Part shown: piece after piece, positions 6,765 to 14,519 of the stretch | Numbering within the stretch: the stretch's first letter is position 1 | Layout: each line of letters begins with the position of its first letter | Origin: Marinilabiliales bacterium | Lineage (GTDB): Bacteria > Bacteroidota > Bacteroidia > Bacteroidales > F082 | DNA: 15,374 bases | Direction: 5' to 3' | Assembly (NCBI GenBank): GCA_002869465.1 | Contig: PKSW01000023.1 | Coordinates: forward strand, 1 to 15,374 | The notes under the pieces: generated by a model | Database searches by the model: none | The model's input: the letters and a program-made list of their open reading frames with translations, nothing else | What the model was told of the DNA's origin: nothing | Made by a program: the position numbers and the translations under genes

Positions 6765-8618
6765 ATGGCGAAAAATAAACTTTTCCAGGATTTTCCACCC
6801 ATCTCAACTGATACATGGAAAGAAAAGATCATACAAGACCTGAAAGGCGCTGACTATGAAAAGAAACTGGTCTGGAAGACAGATGAAGGATTTGATGTGC
6901 AGCCTTTTTACAGGGAAGAAGACCTTGACCTTCCGCAAAAAGATGTGTTGCCTGGTGACTTTCCGTTTGTAAGAAGTAATGAAGCCAAAGGCAACGAATG
7001 GCTGGTCAGGCAGGATGTAGTTGTTGATAATATTCAAAAAGCCAATGAAAAACTGCTTGACATCCGTATGAAAGGAGTAGATTCTTTTGGCCTTATTTTC
7101 AAAAACGGCAAAGTACCTGATGAATCAGAAGTAGAACAACTGCTGAAGAACATCCGAGCGGATTATATGGAACTGAACTTTTCCTGCGACGATCCTTATA
7201 CCATCATCCAAATCATTGATTGCCTGGCGAAAAAATACAACCGCGAACTCGAAAAAGTAAAAGGTTCACTGGAATATTGTCCTTTGAGTAGGTGCAGCGC
7301 GAACGGTCATTTTTATGTGTCGAAGGAAAAAGATTTTAACACATTAAGTAAACTGTTCCACACAGGATCGCATTTGCCCAATTTTCAGCTTGTAACCATC
7401 AACGGAACCATTTTTAAAAACGCGGGAGCAGGCATTGTGAGCGAACTGGCATTTACCATGGCCATGGCGGCAGATTACCTGACGTACTTAACTGACAAAG
7501 GCCACGACATTGATGAAATTACGCCCCGTTTCAGGTTGCATTTTGGTGTAAGTGGCGATTATTTTATGGAAATTGCCAAATTCAGGGCAGCGAGGTACCT
7601 ATGGTCGAAAATGGCAAATGCCTACGGTTTAAATGATGCCAATGCTGCCAAAGTGCGCATTCATGCCTCCAATGCCAGCTGGAACAAAACACTTTATGAT
7701 CCTTATGTAAATATGCTGAGAACCACTACGGAATCCATGTCGGCTATTTTGGGAGGTGTTCATTCGCTGAGCGTGTTACCGTTTAACGAAGTATTTGAAC
7801 AACCAACCCCATTCTCTGAGCGCATCGCCCGCAACCAACAACTCATTTTAAAGGGGGAGTCGTTTTTTGATAAAGTGGCTGATCCGGCATCCGGCTCCTA
7901 TTATATTGAAAACCTAACAGCAGAGCTCATTCAGCATGCATGGGAACTTTTCCTCGAGGTGGATGAAAAAGGTGGTTATTACGAAGCTTTCCGTCAAGGA
8001 TTTATCCAGAAAAAGGTGCACAAGGAAGCCCAAAAGAAATATATGGATATTGCGATGCGTAAACAATCCATTCTCGGCACCAACCAGTACCCGAATACTT
8101 CCGAACACATTTCTGACCGACCCTCAAAAATTCATGTGAATGCAGAAAAAAACGAAGTTGAAATTCTGAAACCCTGCCGCGGGGCCGAAGCATTCGAGGA
8201 AATCCGTTTAAAAACGGATGCTTTTTCCAAAGATCATCCTCGTCCGAAGACTTGGATGTTTACCTATGGAAATCTCGCCATGCGGAAAGCCCGTGCCCAA
8301 TTTGCAGGCAACTTTTTCGGATGTGCAGGATTTGAAGTTGTCGACAACCTCGGATTTCCGACAATTGAAAAAGGCATTCAGGCCGCTAAAGAAGCTAAAC
8401 CTGAAATTGTGGTCATTTGCAGTTCGGATGAAGAATATGCTGACATCGCCATTCCCGTGTATGAAGCCTTAAAAGATCAATCCGTTGTTGTACTGGCCGG
8501 TTATCCAAAAGAGCTGGTCGATCAATTCAAAACAGCTGGACTGGTTCATTTCATTCATATAAAATCGAATGTATTGGAAGAACTTTCAAATTACCAGCAA
8601 TTGATCGGAATCGAATAA
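6765..8618 (+). CDS. mutA: Methylmalonyl-CoA mutase small (beta) subunit
   Basis: This 617-residue partner of MutB forms the heterodimeric mutase that interconverts (R)-methylmalonyl-CoA and succinyl-CoA. It follows the MutB fold throughout: an N-terminal segment with WKEKIIQDLKG (18-28), a TIM-barrel-like core with FGVSGDYFMEIAKFRAARYLW (starting at 260), the PASGSYYIENLT stretch (374-385), and a degenerate C-terminal cobalamin-type domain (about 490-617). Where MutB has DGHDRG, this protein has NLAMRK (503-508), so the cobalt-binding histidine is replaced by Ala505. This marks it as the non-catalytic structural subunit. A 30-base gap separates it from mutB on the same strand, so the two are almost certainly one operon. 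Neither epimerase nor the MeaB chaperone is in the window. Confidence 0.96.
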   Translation: MAKNKLFQDFPPISTDTWKEKIIQDLKGADYEKKLVWKTDEGFDVQPFYREEDLDLPQKDVLPGDFPFVRSNEAKGNEWLVRQDVVVDNIQKANEKLLDIRMKGVDSFGLIFKNGKVPDESEVEQLLKNIRADYMELNFSCDDPYTIIQIIDCLAKKYNRELEKVKGSLEYCPLSRCSANGHFYVSKEKDFNTLSKLFHTGSHLPNFQLVTINGTIFKNAGAGIVSELAFTMAMAADYLTYLTDKGHDIDEITPRFRLHFGVSGDYFMEIAKFRAARYLWSKMANAYGLNDANAAKVRIHASNASWNKTLYDPYVNMLRTTTESMSAILGGVHSLSVLPFNEVFEQPTPFSERIARNQQLILKGESFFDKVADPASGSYYIENLTAELIQHAWELFLEVDEKGGYYEAFRQGFIQKKVHKEAQKKYMDIAMRKQSILGTNQYPNTSEHISDRPSKIHVNAEKNEVEILKPCRGAEAFEEIRLKTDAFSKDHPRPKTWMFTYGNLAMRKARAQFAGNFFGCAGFEVVDNLGFPTIEKGIQAAKEAKPEIVVICSSDEEYADIAIPVYEALKDQSVVVLAGYPKELVDQFKTAGLVHFIHIKSNVLEELSNYQQLIGIE

Positions 8619-8648
8619 ATCAAATTATATCAAAAAAACAGTTGAGCC

Positions 8649-10814
8649 ATGAAACCCAACTTTAAAAATATAAGCATCCTCAGAAACCCTGAACCAAAGA
8701 TATCGACAGGAGAATGGGAAAAACAACATCAAATTGAAGCTGACTGGAAAACCCCGGAACAAATTGATGTAAAACGGGCCTACACCAAAGATGACCTCAA
8801 GGGAATGGAGCACTTGCACTATGCCGCAGGATTGGCACCCTACCTGCGCGGACCGTATTCGACCATGTATGTTACACGGCCTTGGACAGTAAGGCAATAT
8901 GCCGGATTTTCAACGGCTGAGGAATCCAATGCCTTTTACCGTCGTAACCTGGCAGCAGGACAAAAAGGATTATCTGTAGCTTTCGACCTGGCTACACACC
9001 GTGGTTATGATTCGGATCATGAACGTGTGGTAGGTGATGTAGGAAAAGCAGGTGTGGCCATCGATTCCATACTGGATATGAACATCCTATTCGATGAAAT
9101 CCCGTTGAATAAAATTTCCGTTTCCATGACTATGAATGGTGCCGTACTGCCAGTGATGGCTTTTTATATTGTAACCGCATTGGAACAGGGTGCCAAACTG
9201 GAAGAATTGTCGGGAACTATCCAGAATGATATTTTGAAGGAATTCATGGTTCGGAATACTTATATCTATCCACCGGAACCTTCCATGAAAATCATCGCGG
9301 ATATTTTCGAGTTTACCTCTCAGAAAATGCCCAAATTCAATTCCATTTCCATTTCGGGCTACCATATTCAGGAAGCCGGAGCCACGGCTGATATTGAATT
9401 AGCTTATACGCTTGCTGATGGGTTGGATTACATTAGAACCGGAATCGCTGCGGGCTTAAGTATTGATGATTTTGCACCCCGTTTGTCTTTCTTCTGGGGA
9501 CTGGGCATGAATCATTTTATGGAAATTGCTAAGCTACGTGCAGCACGAATGTTATGGGCTAAAATTGTTAAACAATTCGACCCGAAGAATCCGAAATCCA
9601 TGGCCCTGAGGACACATACCCAAACATCAGGCTGGAGTTTGACGGAACAGGATCCGTTTAACAACTTAGCCAGAACCTGCGTTGAAGCTATGGGGGCTGC
9701 TTTGGGACATACCCAGTCGCTGCACACCAATGCCCTGGATGAGGCCATCGCTTTGCCTACTGACTTTTCAGCCAGGATTGCAAGAAATACACAAATCTAT
9801 CTGCAGGAGGAAACCAATATCTGCAAATCAGTTGACCCATGGGCAGGCTCTTACTATGTAGAAAAACTCACCGACGAATTGGTACATAAAGCCTGGGCGC
9901 TCATCCAGGAAGTGGAAGAAATGGGTGGTATGTCGAAAGCTATTGAAACCGGATTGCCAAAAATGCGCATCGAAGAAGCGGCAGCCCGCAAACAGGCGCG
10001 TATCGACTCGCATAAAGACGTTATTGTTGGGGTGAACAAATACCGTTTAGAAAAAGAAGACCCGATAGAAACTCTTGATATTGACAATACTGCCGTTCGT
10101 GAAGCACAATTGAAACGATTGGCCAAACTCAGGGCAGACAGAAATGAACGGGAAGTGCAGCAAAGCCTGGAAGCCATCACCAATGCCTGTGAAACCGGTA
10201 AAGGAAATTTATTGTCTCTGGCTGTTGACGCGGCACAAAAACGTGCTACGCTAGGTGAGATATCCTATGCCTGTGAAAAGGTATATGGGCGTTACAAAGC
10301 CGTTATCCGGTCTATTTCGGGCGTTTATTCTTCTGAAGCAGGACAGGAAGGTTCATTTAAAGAAGCACACCAATTAGCCGACGAATTTGCTGAATTGGAA
10401 GGTCGTCGCCCCCGTATTATGATTGCTAAAATGGGACAGGATGGGCACGACCGCGGTGCCAAAGTTGTTGCCACCGGTTATGCCGACATCGGGTTTGATG
10501 TGGATATCGGTCCGCTTTTCCAGACCCCGGCTGAAGCCGCCAGGCAGGCGGTAGAAAATGATGTACATATACTTGGTGTTTCCAGCCTCGCAGCCGGACA
10601 TAAAACGCTGGTACCGCAAGTAATTGAAGAGTTGAAAAAACTGGGACGTGAAGATATCATGGTGATCGTAGGCGGTGTGATTCCGGCACAGGATTACCAG
10701 TTTTTATATGATGCAGGCGTGGTAGCCATCTTCGGCCCCGGAACTGTTATTTCTGAAGCAGGTGTAAAAATGCTTGAATTACTTATAGAAGCCCGAAAAT
10801 TAGCCAACTTATGA
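8649..10814 (+). CDS. mutB: Methylmalonyl-CoA mutase large (alpha, catalytic) subunit
   Basis: This 721-residue adenosylcobalamin enzyme carries out the radical carbon-skeleton rearrangement between (R)-methylmalonyl-CoA and succinyl-CoA. The N-terminal substrate barrel contains RPWTVRQYAGFSTAEESNAF (77-96) with Tyr84, VRNTYIYPP with Arg202, and SGYHIQEAGATADIE with His239. These correspond to Tyr89, Arg207 and His244 of the Propionibacterium enzyme. The C-terminal cobalamin domain (about 587-721) holds DGHDRG (598-603), whose His600 is the lower axial cobalt ligand, then the GVSSLAAGH (643-651) and GGVIPAQD (675-682) segments of the Rossmann-like fold. Length is normal and all key residues are present. 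In Bacteroidota the pathway usually runs from succinyl-CoA toward propionate, or the reverse when propionyl-CoA is oxidised; sequence does not settle the direction. The TGA stop overlaps the next gene's ATG. Confidence 0.97.
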   Translation: MKPNFKNISILRNPEPKISTGEWEKQHQIEADWKTPEQIDVKRAYTKDDLKGMEHLHYAAGLAPYLRGPYSTMYVTRPWTVRQYAGFSTAEESNAFYRRNLAAGQKGLSVAFDLATHRGYDSDHERVVGDVGKAGVAIDSILDMNILFDEIPLNKISVSMTMNGAVLPVMAFYIVTALEQGAKLEELSGTIQNDILKEFMVRNTYIYPPEPSMKIIADIFEFTSQKMPKFNSISISGYHIQEAGATADIELAYTLADGLDYIRTGIAAGLSIDDFAPRLSFFWGLGMNHFMEIAKLRAARMLWAKIVKQFDPKNPKSMALRTHTQTSGWSLTEQDPFNNLARTCVEAMGAALGHTQSLHTNALDEAIALPTDFSARIARNTQIYLQEETNICKSVDPWAGSYYVEKLTDELVHKAWALIQEVEEMGGMSKAIETGLPKMRIEEAAARKQARIDSHKDVIVGVNKYRLEKEDPIETLDIDNTAVREAQLKRLAKLRADRNEREVQQSLEAITNACETGKGNLLSLAVDAAQKRATLGEISYACEKVYGRYKAVIRSISGVYSSEAGQEGSFKEAHQLADEFAELEGRRPRIMIAKMGQDGHDRGAKVVATGYADIGFDVDIGPLFQTPAEAARQAVENDVHILGVSSLAAGHKTLVPQVIEELKKLGREDIMVIVGGVIPAQDYQFLYDAGVVAIFGPGTVISEAGVKMLELLIEARKLANL

Positions 10815-12091
10815 GACTGATTTTAATAGCTTATGCGCTGCTGCTTTTAAATTTTTCTTACGCTCAAGATACACTCACCATTCTACAGTATAATTTACTT
10901 TGGTATGGTGAAGAAACTGATTGGTGCGATAACCTCAACAACAACATCAACGAAAAAGATGGTTACCTCAGAACAATTATTAATTATACAAAACCAGATA
11001 TTTTTTCGGTAAATGAAATGAGTAATTCACCGGCTATTCATCAGCACTTACTCGACCAGGTGTTGAATACTGATGGCGTTGAATATTACCAAAAAGCAAA
11101 CTTCCTTTCAGTAGCCAACACTGATATCGTAAACATGCTGTATTTCAATACCAACAAACTGGATTTGCATTCGCATTACATCGCACAAAGCTATATTCGT
11201 GATATAGATGTATATAAACTTTACCTCCTTTCTGATGGTTTATTGGCTGGTGATACCACTTTTATAATTTGTGTTGTGGCTCATTTAAAATCCAGTTCAG
11301 GTGAAGAAAACGAGGAAAAAAGGAGAATAATGGCCAATAATACGATGAACTGGCTTGACAATTTTGATGATAATAACAATTATATGATGATGGGCGATTT
11401 TAATGTGTACAGCCCCACTGAACCATCATACCAGGAATTTCTGAATTATGAAAACCCATCGCTTCGGTTTATCGATCCTATTAACCAGACTGGGGAATGG
11501 CATAACAATTCGAACTACAGTAATGTGCATACGCAATCAACTCATTCGTCAGGGAATGGCTGCCCGTCAACCGGGGGTATGGACGACCGATTTGATTTTA
11601 TATTGATCTCCAGCAGCATCAACCATGGTACAAAAGATATACATTATATTGAGGATAGTTATTGGGCAGTTGGACAAGACGGACAACACTTTAATAAGGC
11701 CCTGAATTCGTCTCCAACCAATACAAGTGTGCCTCCAGATGTATTGGATGCGCTTTACCATAATTCGGATCATCTGCCGGTTATTATGAAGCTTTATACC
11801 GAGAAAGCACTTGGAATTGATGAATTCAACCCAGATTTGTTTGATCATGTTTCAATTTTAAATCCTGCTCAAAATCAATTGGATTTAAAAATTGGAGTAA
11901 GAACACCTTGTAATGCCCAACTCCAGGTTTACAATGTTTACGGGCATCTACTGATGCAAACTGATCTTCAATTACACAGTGGAGACAATAAGATTTCCAA
12001 ATCTATTCAATGGTTTAAACCCGGCATATATATTATCCGCTTAACTGATGAGCAATCAAATACAGTTGTATTGAAACTTATTAAGAATTAA
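10811..12091 (+). CDS. T9SS-exported endonuclease/exonuclease/phosphatase-fold protein
   Basis: The 426-residue protein begins with a signal peptide (hydrophobic 2-17, cleavage near YAQ at 17-19). Residues 20-330 form an endonuclease/exonuclease/phosphatase (EEP, DNase I-like) domain. Motifs in order are LQYNLLWYG with Asn28, FSVNEMSN with Glu69, VVAHLKSSS with His158, MGDFNVYSP with Asp196 and Asn198, MDDRFDFIL with Asp259/Asp262, and HNSDHLPV with Asp320-His321. These are the metal- and phosphate-binding residues of the fold and all are present, so the enzyme should be active. Residues about 346-426 (LNPAQNQLDL, VYNVYGHLL, FKPGIYIIRL) form a T9SS type-A sorting domain, which predicts release outside the cell or anchoring at its surface. 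The substrate (DNA, RNA, phospholipid or another phosphodiester) cannot be told. The start overlaps the mutB stop as ATGA, implying coupled translation with a cytosolic enzyme, which is unexpected. Confidence 0.88.
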   Translation: MRLILIAYALLLLNFSYAQDTLTILQYNLLWYGEETDWCDNLNNNINEKDGYLRTIINYTKPDIFSVNEMSNSPAIHQHLLDQVLNTDGVEYYQKANFLSVANTDIVNMLYFNTNKLDLHSHYIAQSYIRDIDVYKLYLLSDGLLAGDTTFIICVVAHLKSSSGEENEEKRRIMANNTMNWLDNFDDNNNYMMMGDFNVYSPTEPSYQEFLNYENPSLRFIDPINQTGEWHNNSNYSNVHTQSTHSSGNGCPSTGGMDDRFDFILISSSINHGTKDIHYIEDSYWAVGQDGQHFNKALNSSPTNTSVPPDVLDALYHNSDHLPVIMKLYTEKALGIDEFNPDLFDHVSILNPAQNQLDLKIGVRTPCNAQLQVYNVYGHLLMQTDLQLHSGDNKISKSIQWFKPGIYIIRLTDEQSNTVVLKLIKN

Positions 12092-12705
12092 AATTTAGCT
12101 GACTTTTTCTTTTTTTCGTAATGTGCCAGGCCTTCTTCGGTGGCAATACTTTTCACGAAACTTTCAAACATTTGATCAAATAATTTTAGGAATGAAAACT
12201 CCTCGGGTGGAAAATTATCAGGGTCATGCAGATCAAGCAACCGACTGATATATCTTCTCGCTACCAGTTCTGTGCTCACATCATTGCGGTAAAAGCCACT
12301 CATAATGCCTTTTTGAAGATTTACGTTGATTTTCATATAAATAAAGTCAATCCTCTTCTGAATATGTTCCTGGTAAACTTCAGGGTAAACATCTTTCCAC
12401 ACATAGGTTACCGAAGGACTCAGGCTAAAAAATTTGCCGGCCATTTCTTTGCTCACCGTGAAAAGAATGTCAATGGCGTCGTAATAACCATCAAAATCAT
12501 GATCAACAAAAATCTCCTCGAATTTCTTTCTCTCTTCAGTGAGGATATCAGTTACAAGATCTATATCTTTTGTGTAATATTTATTTAAAAGATCATTTGG
12601 GATTGCTTTATTCTGACGAAGTTTTTCCAGGGAAATTTCTCCTACACCTTTCTTATTGGCAATATCCCTGATGGTTTGCAGTAATGTTAACCTCTCGTCA
12701 TTCAT
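12088..12705 (-). CDS. TetR-like transcriptional regulator with a divergent DNA-binding motif
   Basis: This is a 205-residue, mostly helical protein. The N-terminal 60 residues align with a TetR DNA-binding domain: LLQTIRDIANKKGVGEISLEKL, then a turn and NDLLNKYYTKDIDLVTDIL. The aligned helix-turn-helix keeps spacing, but the small alanine and the turn glycine of the usual pattern are replaced (QNKAIPNDLL, 31-40), so DNA contact may differ. The C-terminal half (about 105-195) has the long helices of a ligand/dimer domain, with RIDFIYMKINVNLQKGIMSG and LLDLHDPDNFPPEEF. The tail is lysine-rich (KKKKSAKF). I start at ATG 12705; the in-frame TTG at 12732 belongs to a -7 promoter element. Its stop codon overlaps that of the EEP gene. 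Targets are unknown; candidates are the local dyads at 14348-14361 and 14386-14402. Confidence 0.75.
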   Translation of the reverse strand: MNDERLTLLQTIRDIANKKGVGEISLEKLRQNKAIPNDLLNKYYTKDIDLVTDILTEERKKFEEIFVDHDFDGYYDAIDILFTVSKEMAGKFFSLSPSVTYVWKDVYPEVYQEHIQKRIDFIYMKINVNLQKGIMSGFYRNDVSTELVARRYISRLLDLHDPDNFPPEEFSFLKLFDQMFESFVKSIATEEGLAHYEKKKKSAKF

Positions 12706-12729
12706 AGAGTGAAACTGATGTAATCCAAA

Positions 12730-12737
12730 CAAAAATA
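12730..12737 (-). promoter_or_regulatory. Bacteroidota -7 element for the TetR-like gene
   Basis: The minus strand reads TATTTTTG, an exact TAnnTTTG match ending 24 bases before ATG 12705. That is the same spacing as at the gcdH-like gene. It also contains the TTG that would otherwise give a longer reading frame. No -33 box stands out. Confidence 0.5.
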
Positions 12738-12788
12738 GAAAAATAAGAACAGCATGGCGTCTTTTGCAATAGTGACTTATTAACCAAC

Positions 12789-14345
12789 TTATTCAACAAA
12801 TAACATTTTTCGTTTTTGTATTTTATTTTGCTCACTTAAAGTAAAATAATAGACACCAGGTTTTAACCTATGGGCTTTCGGATCAAATCTTTCAATGTAT
12901 TTACCGGTTTCCATCCTCCGGTGGTCTTTTAAGAGCGCTACCTGCCTTCCATGCAGATCATAAACTGCCAGGGTTATATATGAAGGCTCATGCAATTTAT
13001 AAGCAAAATTGGTTGTTTCCCTAAAAGGATTCGGATAATTTTGCTCGAGGGTAAACGGCATGGATTCAGCAATATCGCTGATGCCAATATTAACATCCAT
13101 AATTGCTGTCCATAATGATAGTTGCCCGTTTTGAAGCCTTGTCCAGATAGGCCTTACCTGACCATTATAGGCGGTAATATTTGTATAATCTCCAAAGAAC
13201 ACATTGCTGGAAGGATAAAATGGCGATTCACTGATCAATACATTTTCAAATGTTTCTCCACCATCTGTAGAGTAAGCAATATAAACATCCGTATTTCTGT
13301 CGTCATAGTTTCTGCGATCGTAAAAAACAACATAAATGTTTCCGTTGGCTCCATCTATCGTCATCCAGCTAAAAAACTGTTGTTTTCCCGGAGGGTCATT
13401 ATTCACCCGGATCGGCTCCGACCATGTATTTCCTCCATCTGTTGATTTAGCAATCCAAACATCGGTATCATCTTCCCCGTTTCGTTGATCAGTCCAGTTC
13501 ACATAAATCGTTCCACGGTTAGGAGAATAACTCAAATCGCAGCAAGTGATGGGCAAGCCATTGCAACGCTTGATACCGGGTATATCATAATCCCAGCCAC
13601 CGGGCTGATCACTCACAAAAATATCATCGTCTAACCAGGTTTCGCCGCCATCCAATGAACGATCAAACACAATCCCTTCAGGACCCGACCAGGCAACATA
13701 TATTTCTCCATCCGGCCCAACTGCAGGTACAGCACCTTCGGTTGTATTATCACTATCAACACAATTTCCTGACACCTCATTGATCTGTATCGCTTCAGAC
13801 CAGGACATGCCTGCATCAATTGATTTACTGAATAAGATATTACTGAATTTAGAAGGGTCTGATGTACCATACTGATCAAACTGTGTCCAGGTAACGTAAA
13901 TGGTATTGGTAGCACTATCCACCACAGCCCATTCCTTATCCTGTGCTTTAGTACCATTCAAACCCATATATGAACCATCATTCCAAGTACCGCTTTCTAA
14001 ATCGAGTTTTTGACACACAATCCGGTCGATCCAGTTGCCATCCTCTGGATTTGCTAGGTGGAAATAATAGAAGTCACCGGCCGTATCGACAATGATGACA
14101 GGGTCACCCCAAACACCATTAGCCTGCGAAACCAAATCGCCTCTGGACCAATTATAACCACCATCTTCTGATATATAATAGCTATTTAAATTCGCCCCTG
14201 CCACCAATTGATTCGGGTTTTTAGGATTCATCATGATGGAAGGTTCTTCAGGATATTGCTCATCACTTATCAGTATATTCTGATATTGAGCAAAAGAACC
14301 TCCAATAAAAAACAGTAGTAATAAGGATAAGGTAAATCGCTTCAT
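12789..14345 (-). CDS. Secreted Asp-box (BNR) repeat protein with T9SS sorting domain
   Basis: The 518-residue protein starts with a signal peptide (KRF, hydrophobic 5-14, cleavage after FAQ at 18-20). Five Asp-box motifs follow: SEDGGYNW (59-66), SIDAGMSW (175-182), SLDGGETW (230-237), STDGGNTW (301-308) and STDGGETF (359-366). Such boxes mark turns of a sialidase-like beta-propeller. The typical sialidase FRIP motif near the N-terminus is not seen, so I call the fold and not the sialidase activity. Four cysteines (195, 261, 268, 269) lie in the middle and could form disulfides outside the cell. Residues 431-518 (QNYPNPF, VYDLHGRQVA, LKPGVYYFTL, KRKMLFVE) are a clear T9SS type-A sorting domain. 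Expected location is extracellular or cell-surface. Possible roles are binding or processing of glycans or proteins. The promoter region upstream carries two dyads. Confidence 0.88.
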   Translation of the reverse strand: MKRFTLSLLLLFFIGGSFAQYQNILISDEQYPEEPSIMMNPKNPNQLVAGANLNSYYISEDGGYNWSRGDLVSQANGVWGDPVIIVDTAGDFYYFHLANPEDGNWIDRIVCQKLDLESGTWNDGSYMGLNGTKAQDKEWAVVDSATNTIYVTWTQFDQYGTSDPSKFSNILFSKSIDAGMSWSEAIQINEVSGNCVDSDNTTEGAVPAVGPDGEIYVAWSGPEGIVFDRSLDGGETWLDDDIFVSDQPGGWDYDIPGIKRCNGLPITCCDLSYSPNRGTIYVNWTDQRNGEDDTDVWIAKSTDGGNTWSEPIRVNNDPPGKQQFFSWMTIDGANGNIYVVFYDRRNYDDRNTDVYIAYSTDGGETFENVLISESPFYPSSNVFFGDYTNITAYNGQVRPIWTRLQNGQLSLWTAIMDVNIGISDIAESMPFTLEQNYPNPFRETTNFAYKLHEPSYITLAVYDLHGRQVALLKDHRRMETGKYIERFDPKAHRLKPGVYYFTLSEQNKIQKRKMLFVE

Positions 14346-14347
14346 TT

Positions 14348-14361
14348 ACTTAGGCCTAAGT
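14348..14361 (-). repeat. Perfect 14-bp palindrome just before the BNR-protein start
   Basis: ACTTAGGCCTAAGT has no spacer and no mismatch. It lies 2 bases upstream of the BNR-protein ATG, within the predicted leader. Bound protein, or a self-paired leader, could block initiation. It resembles an operator, but no relative is known to me. Confidence 0.45.
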
Positions 14362-14385
14362 TTACATTAATGGTTGCTTTCAATC

Positions 14386-14402
14386 ACTTCTTCCCAAGAA
14401 GT
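14386..14402 (-). repeat. 7-bp inverted repeat at the predicted BNR-gene transcription start
   Basis: The minus strand reads ACTTCTT-GGG-AAGAAGT, with perfect arms and a 3-base centre. It begins 5 bases after the predicted -7 element, so it covers the likely start of transcription. That placement suits an operator or a 5'-end hairpin. It has no following T run and is not a terminator for the minus strand. Confidence 0.45.
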
Positions 14403-14406
14403 TGTA

Positions 14407-14437
14407 CAAAGATAAACAACATGTTAATATAAATCAA
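14407..14437 (-). promoter_or_regulatory. Promoter for the BNR-protein gene, with -33 and -7 boxes
   Basis: On the minus strand TTG (14437-14435) is followed after 20 bases by TATCTTTG (14414-14407). This fits the TTG / TAnnTTTG pattern of Bacteroidota housekeeping promoters and is the only promoter in the window where I see both boxes at proper spacing. The leader to ATG 14345 is about 55 bases and contains both dyads. Confidence 0.6.
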
Positions 14438-14488
14438 GTTTTTAAAAACTGTTGAAAATTTGGAAAGTATATAAACGGAAGATTTTGC

Positions 14489-14496
14489 TACTTTTG
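14489..14496 (+). promoter_or_regulatory. Bacteroidota -7 element for the symporter gene
   Basis: TACTTTTG matches TAnnTTTG and ends 23 bases before ATG 14520. The nearest upstream TTTG (14459-14462) is 26 bases away, beyond the usual 19-21, so the -33 box is doubtful. Confidence 0.45.
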
Positions 14497-14519
14497 GTAT
14501 ATATTCAACCACAGAAATT

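Noticed and set aside
8649..10814. Ethylmalonyl- or isobutyryl-CoA mutase instead of methylmalonyl-CoA mutase
   Set aside because: The substrate-site Tyr, Arg and His match methylmalonyl-CoA mutase, and the paired degenerate small subunit upstream is typical of the MutA/MutB heterodimer.
12775..12793. Direct repeat ACTTATT (two copies) near the end of the BNR-protein gene
   Set aside because: Seven AT-rich bases repeated once is expected by chance, the second copy overlaps the stop codon region, and there is no sign of a mobile element.
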